Source: Campylobacterales bacterium (GTDB lineage Bacteria; Campylobacterota; Campylobacteria; Campylobacterales; QNZT01). From it: 5,774 nucleotides of DNA. The translations under genes and the position numbers were made by a program. This document shows positions 1-5,757 of this stretch, in pieces (within the stretch, counting starts at the first letter, position 1; every line of letters begins with the position of its first letter). The stretch is taken from assembly GCA_027080605.1 (NCBI GenBank), contig JALWRO010000148.1, positions 1 through 5,774 of the forward strand, in the 5' to 3' direction. The notes beneath the pieces were generated by a model. It did no database searches. It was not told where the DNA came from and worked only from the letters and a program-made list of their open reading frames with translations.

Positions 1-626
1 AGTGCACGCCCCAGTGCCAGAATGATAGAACCGATAATTCCCGCTTTGGAGTACGGCATCACCACGTCTTTGATCACTTCAAACTTTGTCGCACCCATCG
101 CGTAGGCACTCTCTTTGAGGACATCGCGCGCTGTATTCATGGAGTCTTTCGTAATCGCAGACATAAAGGGGATAATCATAATCGCCAGCACCAGACCCGC
201 CGTCAAAAGCCCCATACCGCTGCCGCCGAAAAAGTGCTGCACAATCGGCGCGAAGTAAAAAAGTCCCCACATCCCATAGATGATACTCGGAATCGCCGCC
301 AGCAATTCGATAGAGATCGACACCGGTTTAATCATGAAGTCCGGCGCCACTTCCGTCAGAAAAATCGCAATGCCCATCGCTACAGGTGTCGCCACTACCA
401 TCGCAATCAATGTCGAGAGCAATGTCCCGACAATCGGAATCAACCCGCCGAACACACCACCTTCGTCATCCTCACCCACTTCCCAGACATCGCTGGTAAG
501 AAACCCTAAACCAAACTCTTTGATGGCATCCTGCGCATACATATAGAGTACCGCAAAAATACCCACCAGCAGAAAGAAGGAGAGTGTTGCCGAAAGAAAG
601 GAGAAGTTTTTGAAAAATTTACCCAT
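1..626 (-). CDS. pstC: Phosphate ABC transporter permease PstC, N-terminal part (cut by window edge)
   Basis: Inner-membrane permease subunit of the PstSCAB high-affinity phosphate importer; it pairs with PstA to form the channel driven by the PstB ATPase. The reading frame is open from an ATG at 626 to the window edge, giving 208 codons of the roughly 300 usual for the family. Visible features are an N-terminal hydrophobic segment (about residues 9-31), a periplasmic acidic stretch (GEDDEGG, 51-57), a second hydrophobic region (about 58-90), the PstC/PstA hallmark ELLAAIPSIIYG (107-118), another membrane segment (about 137-157), and the cytoplasmic EAA loop that contacts the ATPase, from E172 through G178 to G205. 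An in-frame TAA lies five codons upstream of the ATG, and AAAGG nine bases before it can act as ribosome binding site; an upstream TTG is a weaker alternative start. It has its own Pho-box-like promoter rather than following pstS directly. Identity is secure from the motifs; the C-terminal third is not in view. Confidence 0.95.
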   Translation of the reverse strand, partial: MGKFFKNFSFLSATLSFFLLVGIFAVLYMYAQDAIKEFGLGFLTSDVWEVGEDDEGGVFGGLIPIVGTLLSTLIAMVVATPVAMGIAIFLTEVAPDFMIKPVSISIELLAAIPSIIYGMWGLFYFAPIVQHFFGGSGMGLLTAGLVLAIMIIPFMSAITKDSMNTARDVLKESAYAMGATKFEVIKDVVMPYSKAGIIGSIILALGRA

Positions 627-656
627 TCTCAAATGCCTTTAAGTCAGATTGGGGAG

Positions 657-690
657 ATAGTAACAATTTTTGGTTACAAAATGGTTACAA
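657..690 (-). promoter_or_regulatory. Pho-box-like promoter of pstC
   Basis: Two GGTTACAA units with an 11-bp period (GTTAC at 673-677 and 684-688) form the 20-mer TGGTTACAAAATGGTTACAA at 671-690. Read towards pstC this is TTGTAACCATTTTGTAACC, with the 11-bp direct-repeat geometry of PhoB-type sites. Nine bases past the box is TACTAT (662 to 657), a plausible -10, placing the start about 24 bases before the pstC ATG. The box replaces a -35 element, as in activator-dependent Pho promoters. The same 21 bp (670-690) recur upstream of pstS with the same 9-bp gap to the -10. From memory, the Campylobacter jejuni PhosR box is GTTTC-N6-GTTTC; here it would be GTTAC-N6-GTTAC. Regulator binding is inferred. 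Confidence 0.75.
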
Positions 691-718
691 CCATTTCCTT
701 GAAAACGGTTACAACCGT
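681..718. repeat. Twin perfect palindromes beside the pstC Pho box
   Basis: ATGGTTACAACCAT (681-694) and ACGGTTACAACCGT (705-718) are each perfect 6-2-6 inverted repeats, and both contain GGTTACAACC, repeated 24 bp apart (683-692 and 707-716). The first overlaps the second half-site of the Pho box; the second provides a third GTTAC (708-712) upstream. They could be extra binding sites for the phosphate regulator, an operator for a dimeric repressor, or small hairpins. Read on the minus strand each is followed by TTTTC or TTTTG, so weak termination cannot be excluded. Confidence 0.6.
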
Positions 719-736
719 CTCCAAAGAGACGATTGT
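711..736 (-). terminator. Terminator-like hairpin after the lipoprotein gene
   Basis: On the minus strand ACAATCGTCTC, loop TTTG, GAGACGGTTGT forms an 11-bp stem with a four-base loop; ten pairs are Watson-Crick and one is a U-G wobble. The wobble pairs only in the minus-strand transcript (the plus strand would have a C/A mismatch), which supports a role in that RNA. It begins 16 bases after the lipoprotein stop codon. The tail AACCGTTTTC is only moderately U-rich, so termination may be incomplete. The downstream arm overlaps the third GTTAC motif of the pstC regulatory region. Confidence 0.6.
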
Positions 737-752
737 ATCGTTAAAAAGATAT

Positions 753-2510
753 TTACTGAAGAAGTTTAATGACCCGTGAACCATATGGCGAAATGGTAAA
801 AGAAGCGCTGCTTGCGGACACTGTCCCGGTAGTTGCACCGGTAATAAAATCCTGTAATGCCGATGGTGTATAGTTCAGTCCTGAAAGGTTCAGTGAAGCA
901 ATCACAGTACTGCTTGTTGGATTGGCAGCAATAATATACCCGACACCGTTCACTACTCTTGTTCCTGTAATCACTTCCTTGTTGGATGGCGTTACATGAA
1001 AAGCAGAGTTATGACTTGCCTGGATAATTCCGGCAGCCATCATTTTGTCAATTTCCTGTTTGATTTTCGGTAAATCATTCCACCAGACACGTTTGGTAAT
1101 ATCGCCGGCACTGCCACCGTCTCTCCAGAACGCAGCACCTCTCGCACCTTTGGCGATTGCACCAAACAATACCGGGCGGAAATTGTTTCGTACACCTCTG
1201 GTAATCTCTGCAAAGACTACCGGCTGACGCTGATCCGGCATACGATCCATGATTTCATACTCAAACATACTTGGCTGCTCGATAATAGAAGGATCTTCCT
1301 GCAGTCTGTTTGTTGCAACATATGCACCGGCAATATCGCTAAGATCGTTATACTTCCTGGTCAGAGCATAATCTCCTTGCAACATATAAATCGGTCTGGC
1401 TCCGTTATCTTTCGCTCTGATGGCATTGACCGTGTTCACTACCCTCGGTAAACGATTGAAAAATTCATTATCCACATAGTAAAAAAGCAATTTACTCGCA
1501 GCTTGTGGATCATTTAAAATGCCCTGCAATCTGTTTTCCAGATCAGAGATATTTTGACTGTCATACATCATTGGCAATGTAATATTGAGTGCAGTATATA
1601 ACCCTTTGGCATAGGCATTCTTAACATCAGCAGCACTCCATGCGTTTAACTTCATGTTAAAGCCCTGATTTGCATATACGCTTAGATCTCTGTTACCGTC
1701 AACATCCACAAGGGCAAACGGGAAAAAATCTTTCCAGCTACCGTTCTCGAAAACTTGCATATTGCCTAATTGATCCACTTTCGTCACAGTACCGTTAAAC
1801 GCTTTTTTAGGCGATCTTGGCGGTAACTGATTACCTTCTTGAAATGCAAAATCATCTACCCATATTTTTCCGTTGATTCCCTGATGTGCCATAAAGACTT
1901 TGATAGAGAAATATTTAATCTCCGAATTATCCGGTATATTGATACGAATAAAGCCCTGTTCCCACTTATTTACAACAGAGTTGGCAATCTGGCTTCCTCT
2001 GGAGTTTTCCAGCTCTTTCTGATTTTTATCCCAAAAGACACCGTACACTTCCAGAGAGGGTTGCATGGTCTCTGACTTCATCCAAAAAGAGAGGGTATAG
2101 CTTTTACCAGGCTGTACTGGTAATAAAAAGGTAGAGAAGAGTCTGTCGGTTTTTGTCCAGTCTGTATTTGACTGTTCCAATACTGCAGAACCTGTACCGT
2201 TATCATGAGATTCAGCCGAATCAAAAATGACATCTGCCAATTGTCCGTTGCGTGTAAAATACCAATCTTTTACGTCAGCAAAACGCATTAGTTTTCCTAT
2301 TATCGCTTGATCCTGAACCACTTCCAGATTTACACCGGGAAGGACAGAAGGGACGCCCCCTGAACCGCTGTTATCGGCAGTTCCCGGCTGACCACCGGAA
2401 CTACTTTGATTTGGGGTACCTGCACCTGAAGCCGGTTTTGTACCACCTCCACCACAGCCGTTTAACAGTGCAACTAACAGAGTCCATACCCATATATTTG
2501 ATTTACGCAT
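753..2510 (-). CDS. Secreted lipoprotein with carbohydrate-binding-like and glycoside-hydrolase-like domains
   Basis: A 585-residue protein with a lipoprotein signal peptide: basic start MRK, hydrophobic core 6-16, and lipobox LLNGC with Cys19 as lipidation site. Residues 20-58 are a flexible linker rich in Gly, Ser, Pro and Thr. About 60-228 resembles a beta-sandwich carbohydrate-binding module (CBM4/9 style: PVQPGKSYTLSFWMKS, then KIWVDDFAF). About 237-495 looks like a TIM-barrel glycosidase domain: FFPFALVDVDG near strand 1, NQGFN near strand 2, LFYYVDNEF (341-350) with Glu349 where clan GH-A enzymes carry the acid/base, VVFAEITRG (431-439) with Glu435 as possible second carboxylate, and GAIAKGARGAAFWRDG near strand 8. 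Residues 500-585 resemble the small beta-sandwich that closes many such enzymes. Family, substrate and the catalytic assignments are inferred. AAGGA lies five bases before the ATG. Its position between pstS and pstC is unusual; it has its own AT-rich leader and terminator-like hairpin, so it is probably transcribed separately. A non-catalytic polysaccharide-binding surface protein is the alternative. Confidence 0.8.
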   Translation of the reverse strand: MRKSNIWVWTLLVALLNGCGGGGTKPASGAGTPNQSSSGGQPGTADNSGSGGVPSVLPGVNLEVVQDQAIIGKLMRFADVKDWYFTRNGQLADVIFDSAESHDNGTGSAVLEQSNTDWTKTDRLFSTFLLPVQPGKSYTLSFWMKSETMQPSLEVYGVFWDKNQKELENSRGSQIANSVVNKWEQGFIRINIPDNSEIKYFSIKVFMAHQGINGKIWVDDFAFQEGNQLPPRSPKKAFNGTVTKVDQLGNMQVFENGSWKDFFPFALVDVDGNRDLSVYANQGFNMKLNAWSAADVKNAYAKGLYTALNITLPMMYDSQNISDLENRLQGILNDPQAASKLLFYYVDNEFFNRLPRVVNTVNAIRAKDNGARPIYMLQGDYALTRKYNDLSDIAGAYVATNRLQEDPSIIEQPSMFEYEIMDRMPDQRQPVVFAEITRGVRNNFRPVLFGAIAKGARGAAFWRDGGSAGDITKRVWWNDLPKIKQEIDKMMAAGIIQASHNSAFHVTPSNKEVITGTRVVNGVGYIIAANPTSSTVIASLNLSGLNYTPSALQDFITGATTGTVSASSASFTISPYGSRVIKLLQ

Positions 2511-2670
2511 AAAAATCCTTTTCCAAAATATACAATATATTCTAATATCGACAAATTATGTAATTTATTTAATATAAAATTCATCATATTGAATTTTTAC
2601 TTAATTAGTTATAATATTTAATTAGATTTTAAATAATTTAATTTTTATATTGAGAGAGTATTCACATATG
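2511..2670 (-). promoter_or_regulatory. Extremely AT-rich leader and probable promoter region of the lipoprotein gene
   Basis: Counting 2521-2650 gives 14 G or C in 130 bases (about 11% GC), far below the genes on either side. No convincing ORF is seen. Reading towards the lipoprotein, TTGTCG, 16 bases, TATATT is a possible sigma70 pair just before the ribosome binding site, but in sequence this AT-rich such matches arise by chance and several other TATAAT-like hexamers exist. No GTTAC Pho-box pair is present. Such tracts also attract nucleoid silencing proteins. Confidence 0.45.
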
Positions 2671-2677
2671 TAAAGAA

Positions 2678-2709
2678 ATGCTCTGAAACAAACAATCGTC
2701 TCAGAGCAT
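2678..2709 (-). terminator. Terminator-like hairpin after pstS
   Basis: ATGCTCTGA (2678-2686) and TCAGAGCAT (2701-2709) form a perfect 9-bp stem with a 14-base loop, starting 19 bases after the pstS stop codon. On the minus strand the stem is followed by TTCTTTACA, a modest U-rich tail. It would separate pstS transcription from the lipoprotein gene, or act as a 3' stabiliser with partial read-through. The loop and inner stem contain GAGACGATTGT (minus strand), which is related to the arms of the hairpin at 711-736. Confidence 0.6.
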
Positions 2710-2728
2710 AAGAAGAGAGATAAAAGCG

Positions 2729-3730
2729 TTATTTAATCCCTTTATCCGCCCAGTATTTTCGGATCATATCTTTTGTCTCTTCTGGAAGAGGCACGTAACC
2801 GAGATCTGTTGCAATCTTGTCACCGTTTTGGTATGCAAAATCAAAAAACTTGGTCACTTTTTTGTTGGTCTCTGTTTTTTCCTGTGGAAGCAGGATAAAT
2901 GTTGCCGCAACGATCGGATACGATGTTTTTCCGTCAGGATAGGCAATAAGTGCGTAAAAATCGTTATCGGGTGTCCATTTGGCATATTTTGCCGCATCCT
3001 GAAAAGATTTCAGTGTCGGTAAAATGTACTCGCCCTCTTTGTTTTGTACCTGTGCCGCGGAGAGTCCCAGTTTCTGTTTATAGGAGTACTCTACATATCC
3101 GATGGAGTATTTTGTCTGCTCGATGTTTGCAGAGACACCGGAGTTGCTCTTGCCTGCTACGACATTGCCTGCCCAGTTCGGTTTTTTACTCGCTTTGAAT
3201 GCTTTGTCATCCAGTTTGGAGAGGTAGTATGTGAAGTTGTACGTTGTACCCGATTTATCTGCTCGTACCGCAATGGTAATCTTTTCATGAGGCAGTTTCA
3301 AACCGGGATTGACACTTTTGATCGCTTCATCATCCCAGTGTGTAATTTTTCCGCTGAAAATTCCGGCAATCGCTTTTTCGCTCAGTTTCAACTCACCGTC
3401 TTTTACACCCGGAATATTATACGCCAGAACGATGCTTCCAACCACTGTCGGGAACATATAGAGTTTATACTTTTTCAGTTGCTTCGGTTTAAGCGGTTTA
3501 TCACTCCCCGCAAAATCAACCATTCTCTTTTTGATAGATTTGATACCGTCACCGGAACCGGTTGGTGTATAGTTCACCTTTTCACCTGTTTTGGCATTGT
3601 ATTCTGAAATCCACGCTTTGTAGACAGGTCCGGGGAAAGAGGCGCCGCGTCCCTGAAGTTCACCTGCGAAAAGGGATGTCGCTGCGATAGATGCTGCAAA
3701 TGTCATTGTAGCTATTGTTTTGAGTTTCAT
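2729..3730 (-). CDS. pstS: Periplasmic phosphate-binding protein PstS
   Basis: Substrate-binding protein of the Pst importer; it captures inorganic phosphate in the periplasm and delivers it to PstC/PstA. The 333 residues begin with a Sec signal peptide (MKLK, hydrophobic core about 5-20, likely cleavage after SLFA at 22). Family motifs fall in order: GRGASFPGPVY (27-37), PTGSGDGIKSI (56-66), VDFAGSDKPL (71-80), VVGSIVLAYNIPG (96-108) and AVRADKSGTTYNFTYYL (154-170). By alignment to the E. coli phosphate contacts, Ser31/Phe32, Ser59, Asp77, Arg156 and Ser160-Gly161-Thr162 are all in place, with the Arg-to-Ser spacing of four conserved. The length is typical and there is no lipobox, so it is soluble. 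GGAG lies about five bases before the ATG at 3730. A Pho-box-like promoter is directly upstream and a hairpin follows the stop codon. pstC, its usual neighbour, is displaced about 2.1 kb downstream by the lipoprotein gene. Confidence 0.97.
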   Translation of the reverse strand: MKLKTIATMTFAASIAATSLFAGELQGRGASFPGPVYKAWISEYNAKTGEKVNYTPTGSGDGIKSIKKRMVDFAGSDKPLKPKQLKKYKLYMFPTVVGSIVLAYNIPGVKDGELKLSEKAIAGIFSGKITHWDDEAIKSVNPGLKLPHEKITIAVRADKSGTTYNFTYYLSKLDDKAFKASKKPNWAGNVVAGKSNSGVSANIEQTKYSIGYVEYSYKQKLGLSAAQVQNKEGEYILPTLKSFQDAAKYAKWTPDNDFYALIAYPDGKTSYPIVAATFILLPQEKTETNKKVTKFFDFAYQNGDKIATDLGYVPLPEETKDMIRKYWADKGIK

Positions 3731-3759
3731 ATTATCTCCTGAAATTTAAATTCAGCAGT

Positions 3760-3793
3760 AGTATAAAATATCTTGGTTACAAAATGGTTACAA
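3760..3793 (-). promoter_or_regulatory. Pho-box-like promoter of pstS
   Basis: The 21 bp at 3773-3793 are identical to 670-690 upstream of pstC: two GGTTACAA units with GTTAC at 3776-3780 and 3787-3791, 11 bp apart. Read towards pstS, the box is followed after nine bases by TATACT (3765 to 3760), a good -10. The predicted start is about 23 bases upstream of the pstS ATG, leaving room for the AGGAGA ribosome binding site. There is no recognisable -35, consistent with activation by a PhoB/PhosR-type response regulator under phosphate limitation. The repeat and spacing are seen directly; the regulator is inferred. Confidence 0.8.
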
Positions 3794-3820
3794 AAGTTTT
3801 TATGAGAATAAGAAGTAGCT

Positions 3821-3851
3821 ATGCGGTGAATCTTAATCCGAAACACCGCAT
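3821..3851 (-). terminator. Hairpin between the DUF302 gene and pstS
   Basis: ATGCGGTG (3821-3828) and CACCGCAT (3844-3851) form a perfect, GC-containing 8-bp stem with a 15-base loop, 20 bases past the stop codon of the DUF302 gene. The minus-strand tail (AGCTACTTCTTATTC) is not a proper U tract, so it may be a weak or factor-assisted terminator or an mRNA 3'-end stabiliser. Its position supports separate transcription of pstS. Confidence 0.45.
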
Positions 3852-3871
3852 TATGTCAGATATCGAGAATG

Positions 3872-4462
3872 TTAGAAATCACCCGAAGCAGCTTTATCCT
3901 GTGCCGCATAGATTGTATCTTCCACTGATTGCGCCATTTTAAGCATTTCAGGCGGTAAAGGTTTGCCTCCGTGAATCATCAACCCCATATCCATGGTAAT
4001 GAGCCATCGGTTTCCTTTGTCATCTTCCCGCAACATAATACGACAAGGCATAAACGCACCGTACGCTCTGGAATAGTTCAAAAATTTATCCGCAATCGGT
4101 CGGCTGCAAATAGAAAAAATTCTGGTATATTTTGACTTTGGACCGCCCTCACGAAGCGGCGTGCCGTCAAACATGGTTACGTCACCGACAAGCTGCATAT
4201 TTCCGTCACTCGCAACGCTTTCAATAATATCTTTGATATCGTCGTTGGAAACATCCGGACTCACTTTTCGTACGCGAACCATACCGTCTGCAGCATTACC
4301 TGTTTCAAGCACTGTGCCGAACATATTCATATAAAGCGGCAGCGCTTTGGAATCGAGACTCACTACCGAACCTATCATTCCTCCAAACTTCACACCTGCA
4401 AATATCAACCCCGCCACCACAAGGGCACCTATAATTGTTAAAATAGTTTTAATAACACCCAT
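3872..4462 (-). CDS. Membrane-anchored DUF302 domain protein
   Basis: A 196-residue protein with one N-terminal hydrophobic helix (about 5-26: short basic start, then a run of Ile, Leu, Val, Gly and Ala) lacking a clear cleavage site, so it is likely tethered to the inner membrane with the rest in the periplasm. The C-terminal part (about 112-181) matches the DUF302 pattern: ICSRPIADKFL (118-128), GAFMPCRIMLRED (135-147) and WLITMDMGLMIHGG (153-166). Cys119 and Cys140 are candidate functional or disulfide residues. The molecular role of DUF302 is not established; members are frequent in sulfur-oxidising and related bacteria. Only two cysteines are present, with no CXXC haem or thioredoxin motif. 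Start support comes from AAAGGA about five bases before the ATG. It sits between a porin gene and pstS but has its own promoter candidate and no Pho box, so a link to phosphate is positional only. Confidence 0.8.
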   Translation of the reverse strand: MGVIKTILTIIGALVVAGLIFAGVKFGGMIGSVVSLDSKALPLYMNMFGTVLETGNAADGMVRVRKVSPDVSNDDIKDIIESVASDGNMQLVGDVTMFDGTPLREGGPKSKYTRIFSICSRPIADKFLNYSRAYGAFMPCRIMLREDDKGNRWLITMDMGLMIHGGKPLPPEMLKMAQSVEDTIYAAQDKAASGDF

Positions 4463-4483
4463 ACTGTTCCTTTATTTGTTTTT

Positions 4484-4511
4484 TTTATAATTGATATTCT
4501 ATTTTAGCCAA
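4484..4511 (-). promoter_or_regulatory. Candidate sigma70 promoter of the DUF302 gene
   Basis: On the minus strand TTGGCT (4511 to 4506), a 16-base spacer and TATAAA (4489 to 4484) make a reasonable -35/-10 pair, with the predicted start about 15 bases before the coding start at 4462. The surroundings are very AT-rich, so the -35 match is the only part with some weight. Confidence 0.35.
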
Positions 4512-4650
4512 AAAAATCTTCAAGTTTTTTTAAAACAAAATAATTTTTTTTTATAAAGTAGTGTTTAGTGCCATTATTAGCAATATTTATATAACAGGTG
4601 CCGGTTGATTGATAAAAGTTATAGCTTACAGAGGTAGAATTTGAAAGCAT
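4512..4650. other. AT-rich spacer without a supported gene
   Basis: Between the porin hairpin and the DUF302 promoter lie poly-T and poly-A tracts (for example about 4525-4552) and no ORF with a credible start. A minus-strand frame is open from an ATG at 4650 to 4504 (48 codons), but it has no ribosome binding site and its composition follows the AT-rich DNA. It matches nothing I recognise. Confidence 0.5.
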
Positions 4651-4651
4651 A

Positions 4652-4689
4652 TGCCGGCAGAAAAAGAGGAGTTGAAAACTCTGCCGGCA
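4652..4689 (-). terminator. Strong hairpin after the porin gene
   Basis: TGCCGGCAGA (4652-4661) and TCTGCCGGCA (4680-4689) form a perfect 10-bp GC-rich stem with an 18-base loop, beginning 30 bases past the porin stop codon. Each arm contains TGCCGGCA, itself an 8-bp palindrome, so the sequence can also fold or dimerise arm by arm. The minus-strand tail (TATGCTTTCAAATTC) has little U. It probably serves as terminator or 3' stabiliser of the porin mRNA. Confidence 0.55.
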
Positions 4690-4719
4690 CGGAACTGCAG
4701 CCAAAAGAGGCAGGATAGC

Positions 4720-5757
4720 CTACCAGTTTACCTCGGCTGTGAGCATATATTTATCCTGTGCATCATCGTCTGTATTGGTATCAGGATCGATGTGGAACAT
4801 ATTTGCTATAAATTTTACATTTTTAGTATAACTGTATGCCACACCGGCAATATACTGCTCTCTGTCTTTGTTGTCATCGGCGGAAAATGAATCGTATCTT
4901 CCGAGAATCGCCCATTTCGGCGCCGGTCTGTATTCACCGTTGATCGACCATCCGTTACCGGTTTTACCGTCATTTGCAGTACCTTTTTCGTCAGCAGTCA
5001 CATACATACCTGCAATCAAAAACTCAGGCTGGTTATAAACCGCATGAATACCGTACCATACAAAATCTTCATCATTCTTCAATGTTTTGGTATTATACTG
5101 CCCCATAAACGAAACATCCGCATACGTGTCGTGTGTCGCATGGACATGTTTTTTCCCTGTTCCATACAGAGAACTGGTCAGCCGCCACTCGTAAGAGAGT
5201 CCGTTTTCACCGTCATTGTCCTTACCATGATAGCCTTCACCGTTGACAATCGCCAGTTCGCTGGAAAAAGTGTCTGTTTTGGTTTTAAAGTTAATACCTT
5301 TGTCCGCGGAGTTGGTAAAATGCGCACCGTAATGCTCTTCAAGAAATGTTTTGGCAATACTTCTGTAAAGCCATCCGTGATGCTCTTCATAGTCTATCCA
5401 CGGTCTGTGCACCTGACCGATTTCCACACCGGTATTGACCATAATATTGTCAAGATAGAGGTAAGCATACTTGAGTCGGACGTTGACTTCTCCGCTACCT
5501 TCATTATGGGTATCCATCGTAATTCTCATGTAATCTTTAGAGTTGCCGTTCATGTAGGCTTTGACCTGAAAGTAGTTTCTTCTGGTTTCAAAATAGTCAT
5601 CGGTATTGCCGGTTTCAGGATCCGAATGAACGAAACCTATAAAGTGTGTACCGTTGAATTTCAGTGTAGCCGCTTTGGATTTCACCACCACATCTGCAAA
5701 AGATGCAGTTGAAAGCAATGCTGTCGCGGTCAGTGCGGAGAGTAAAAATTTATTCAT
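4720..5757 (-). CDS. Outer-membrane porin, probably phosphate/anion-selective (OprP/OprO-like)
   Basis: A 345-residue outer-membrane beta-barrel protein that would let small solutes, perhaps phosphate or other anions, enter the periplasm. It begins with a Sec signal peptide (MNKFLLSALTATALLSTASFA, cleavage about residue 21), followed by alternating polar/hydrophobic strands broken by acidic turns (for example DPETGNTDD, KDNDGEN, DPDTNTDDD). It ends in EVNW, an aromatic C-terminus as expected for insertion by the BAM complex. EIGQVHRPWIDYEEH (112-126) with GWLYRSIAK (128-136) recalls the GQ-x-P region of the Porin_O_P family (PF07396); this is a resemblance, not a proven match. The length is somewhat below the 400 or so residues usual for OprP. 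The start is supported by AAAGGA six bases before the ATG. Only 17 bases upstream are in view, so a Pho box cannot be checked. Nearness to pstS favours phosphate, but selectivity is unproven. Confidence 0.8.
   Translation of the reverse strand: MNKFLLSALTATALLSTASFADVVVKSKAATLKFNGTHFIGFVHSDPETGNTDDYFETRRNYFQVKAYMNGNSKDYMRITMDTHNEGSGEVNVRLKYAYLYLDNIMVNTGVEIGQVHRPWIDYEEHHGWLYRSIAKTFLEEHYGAHFTNSADKGINFKTKTDTFSSELAIVNGEGYHGKDNDGENGLSYEWRLTSSLYGTGKKHVHATHDTYADVSFMGQYNTKTLKNDEDFVWYGIHAVYNQPEFLIAGMYVTADEKGTANDGKTGNGWSINGEYRPAPKWAILGRYDSFSADDNKDREQYIAGVAYSYTKNVKFIANMFHIDPDTNTDDDAQDKYMLTAEVNW

Noticed and set aside
79..546. Small ORFs on both strands at the left edge
   Set aside because: They overlap the open pstC frame, which carries clear permease motifs; their translations are Arg/His/Cys-rich or low in structure.
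3044..3607. A 187-codon plus-strand ORF
   Set aside because: It lies wholly antisense to pstS, whose motifs are unmistakable; the Cys/Phe/Arg-rich translation is typical of a shadow frame.
3741..3753. GAAATTTAAATTC near-palindrome in the pstS leader
   Set aside because: Short, AT-only core symmetry that is expected often in this composition; it lies in the predicted untranslated leader with no second copy.
4165..4175. A GGTTAC motif inside the DUF302 gene
   Set aside because: A single half-site within coding sequence, with no 11-bp partner and no adjacent promoter.
4504..4704. A 66-codon minus-strand ORF after the porin gene
   Set aside because: It needs a TTG start, runs through the hairpin at 4652-4689, has no ribosome binding site, and its composition simply follows the AT-rich spacer. 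The inner ATG version (48 codons) is no better supported.
5044..5712. A 222-codon plus-strand ORF
   Set aside because: It is antisense to the porin gene, which has a signal peptide, ribosome binding site and barrel pattern. The opposite frame shows no recognisable domain.
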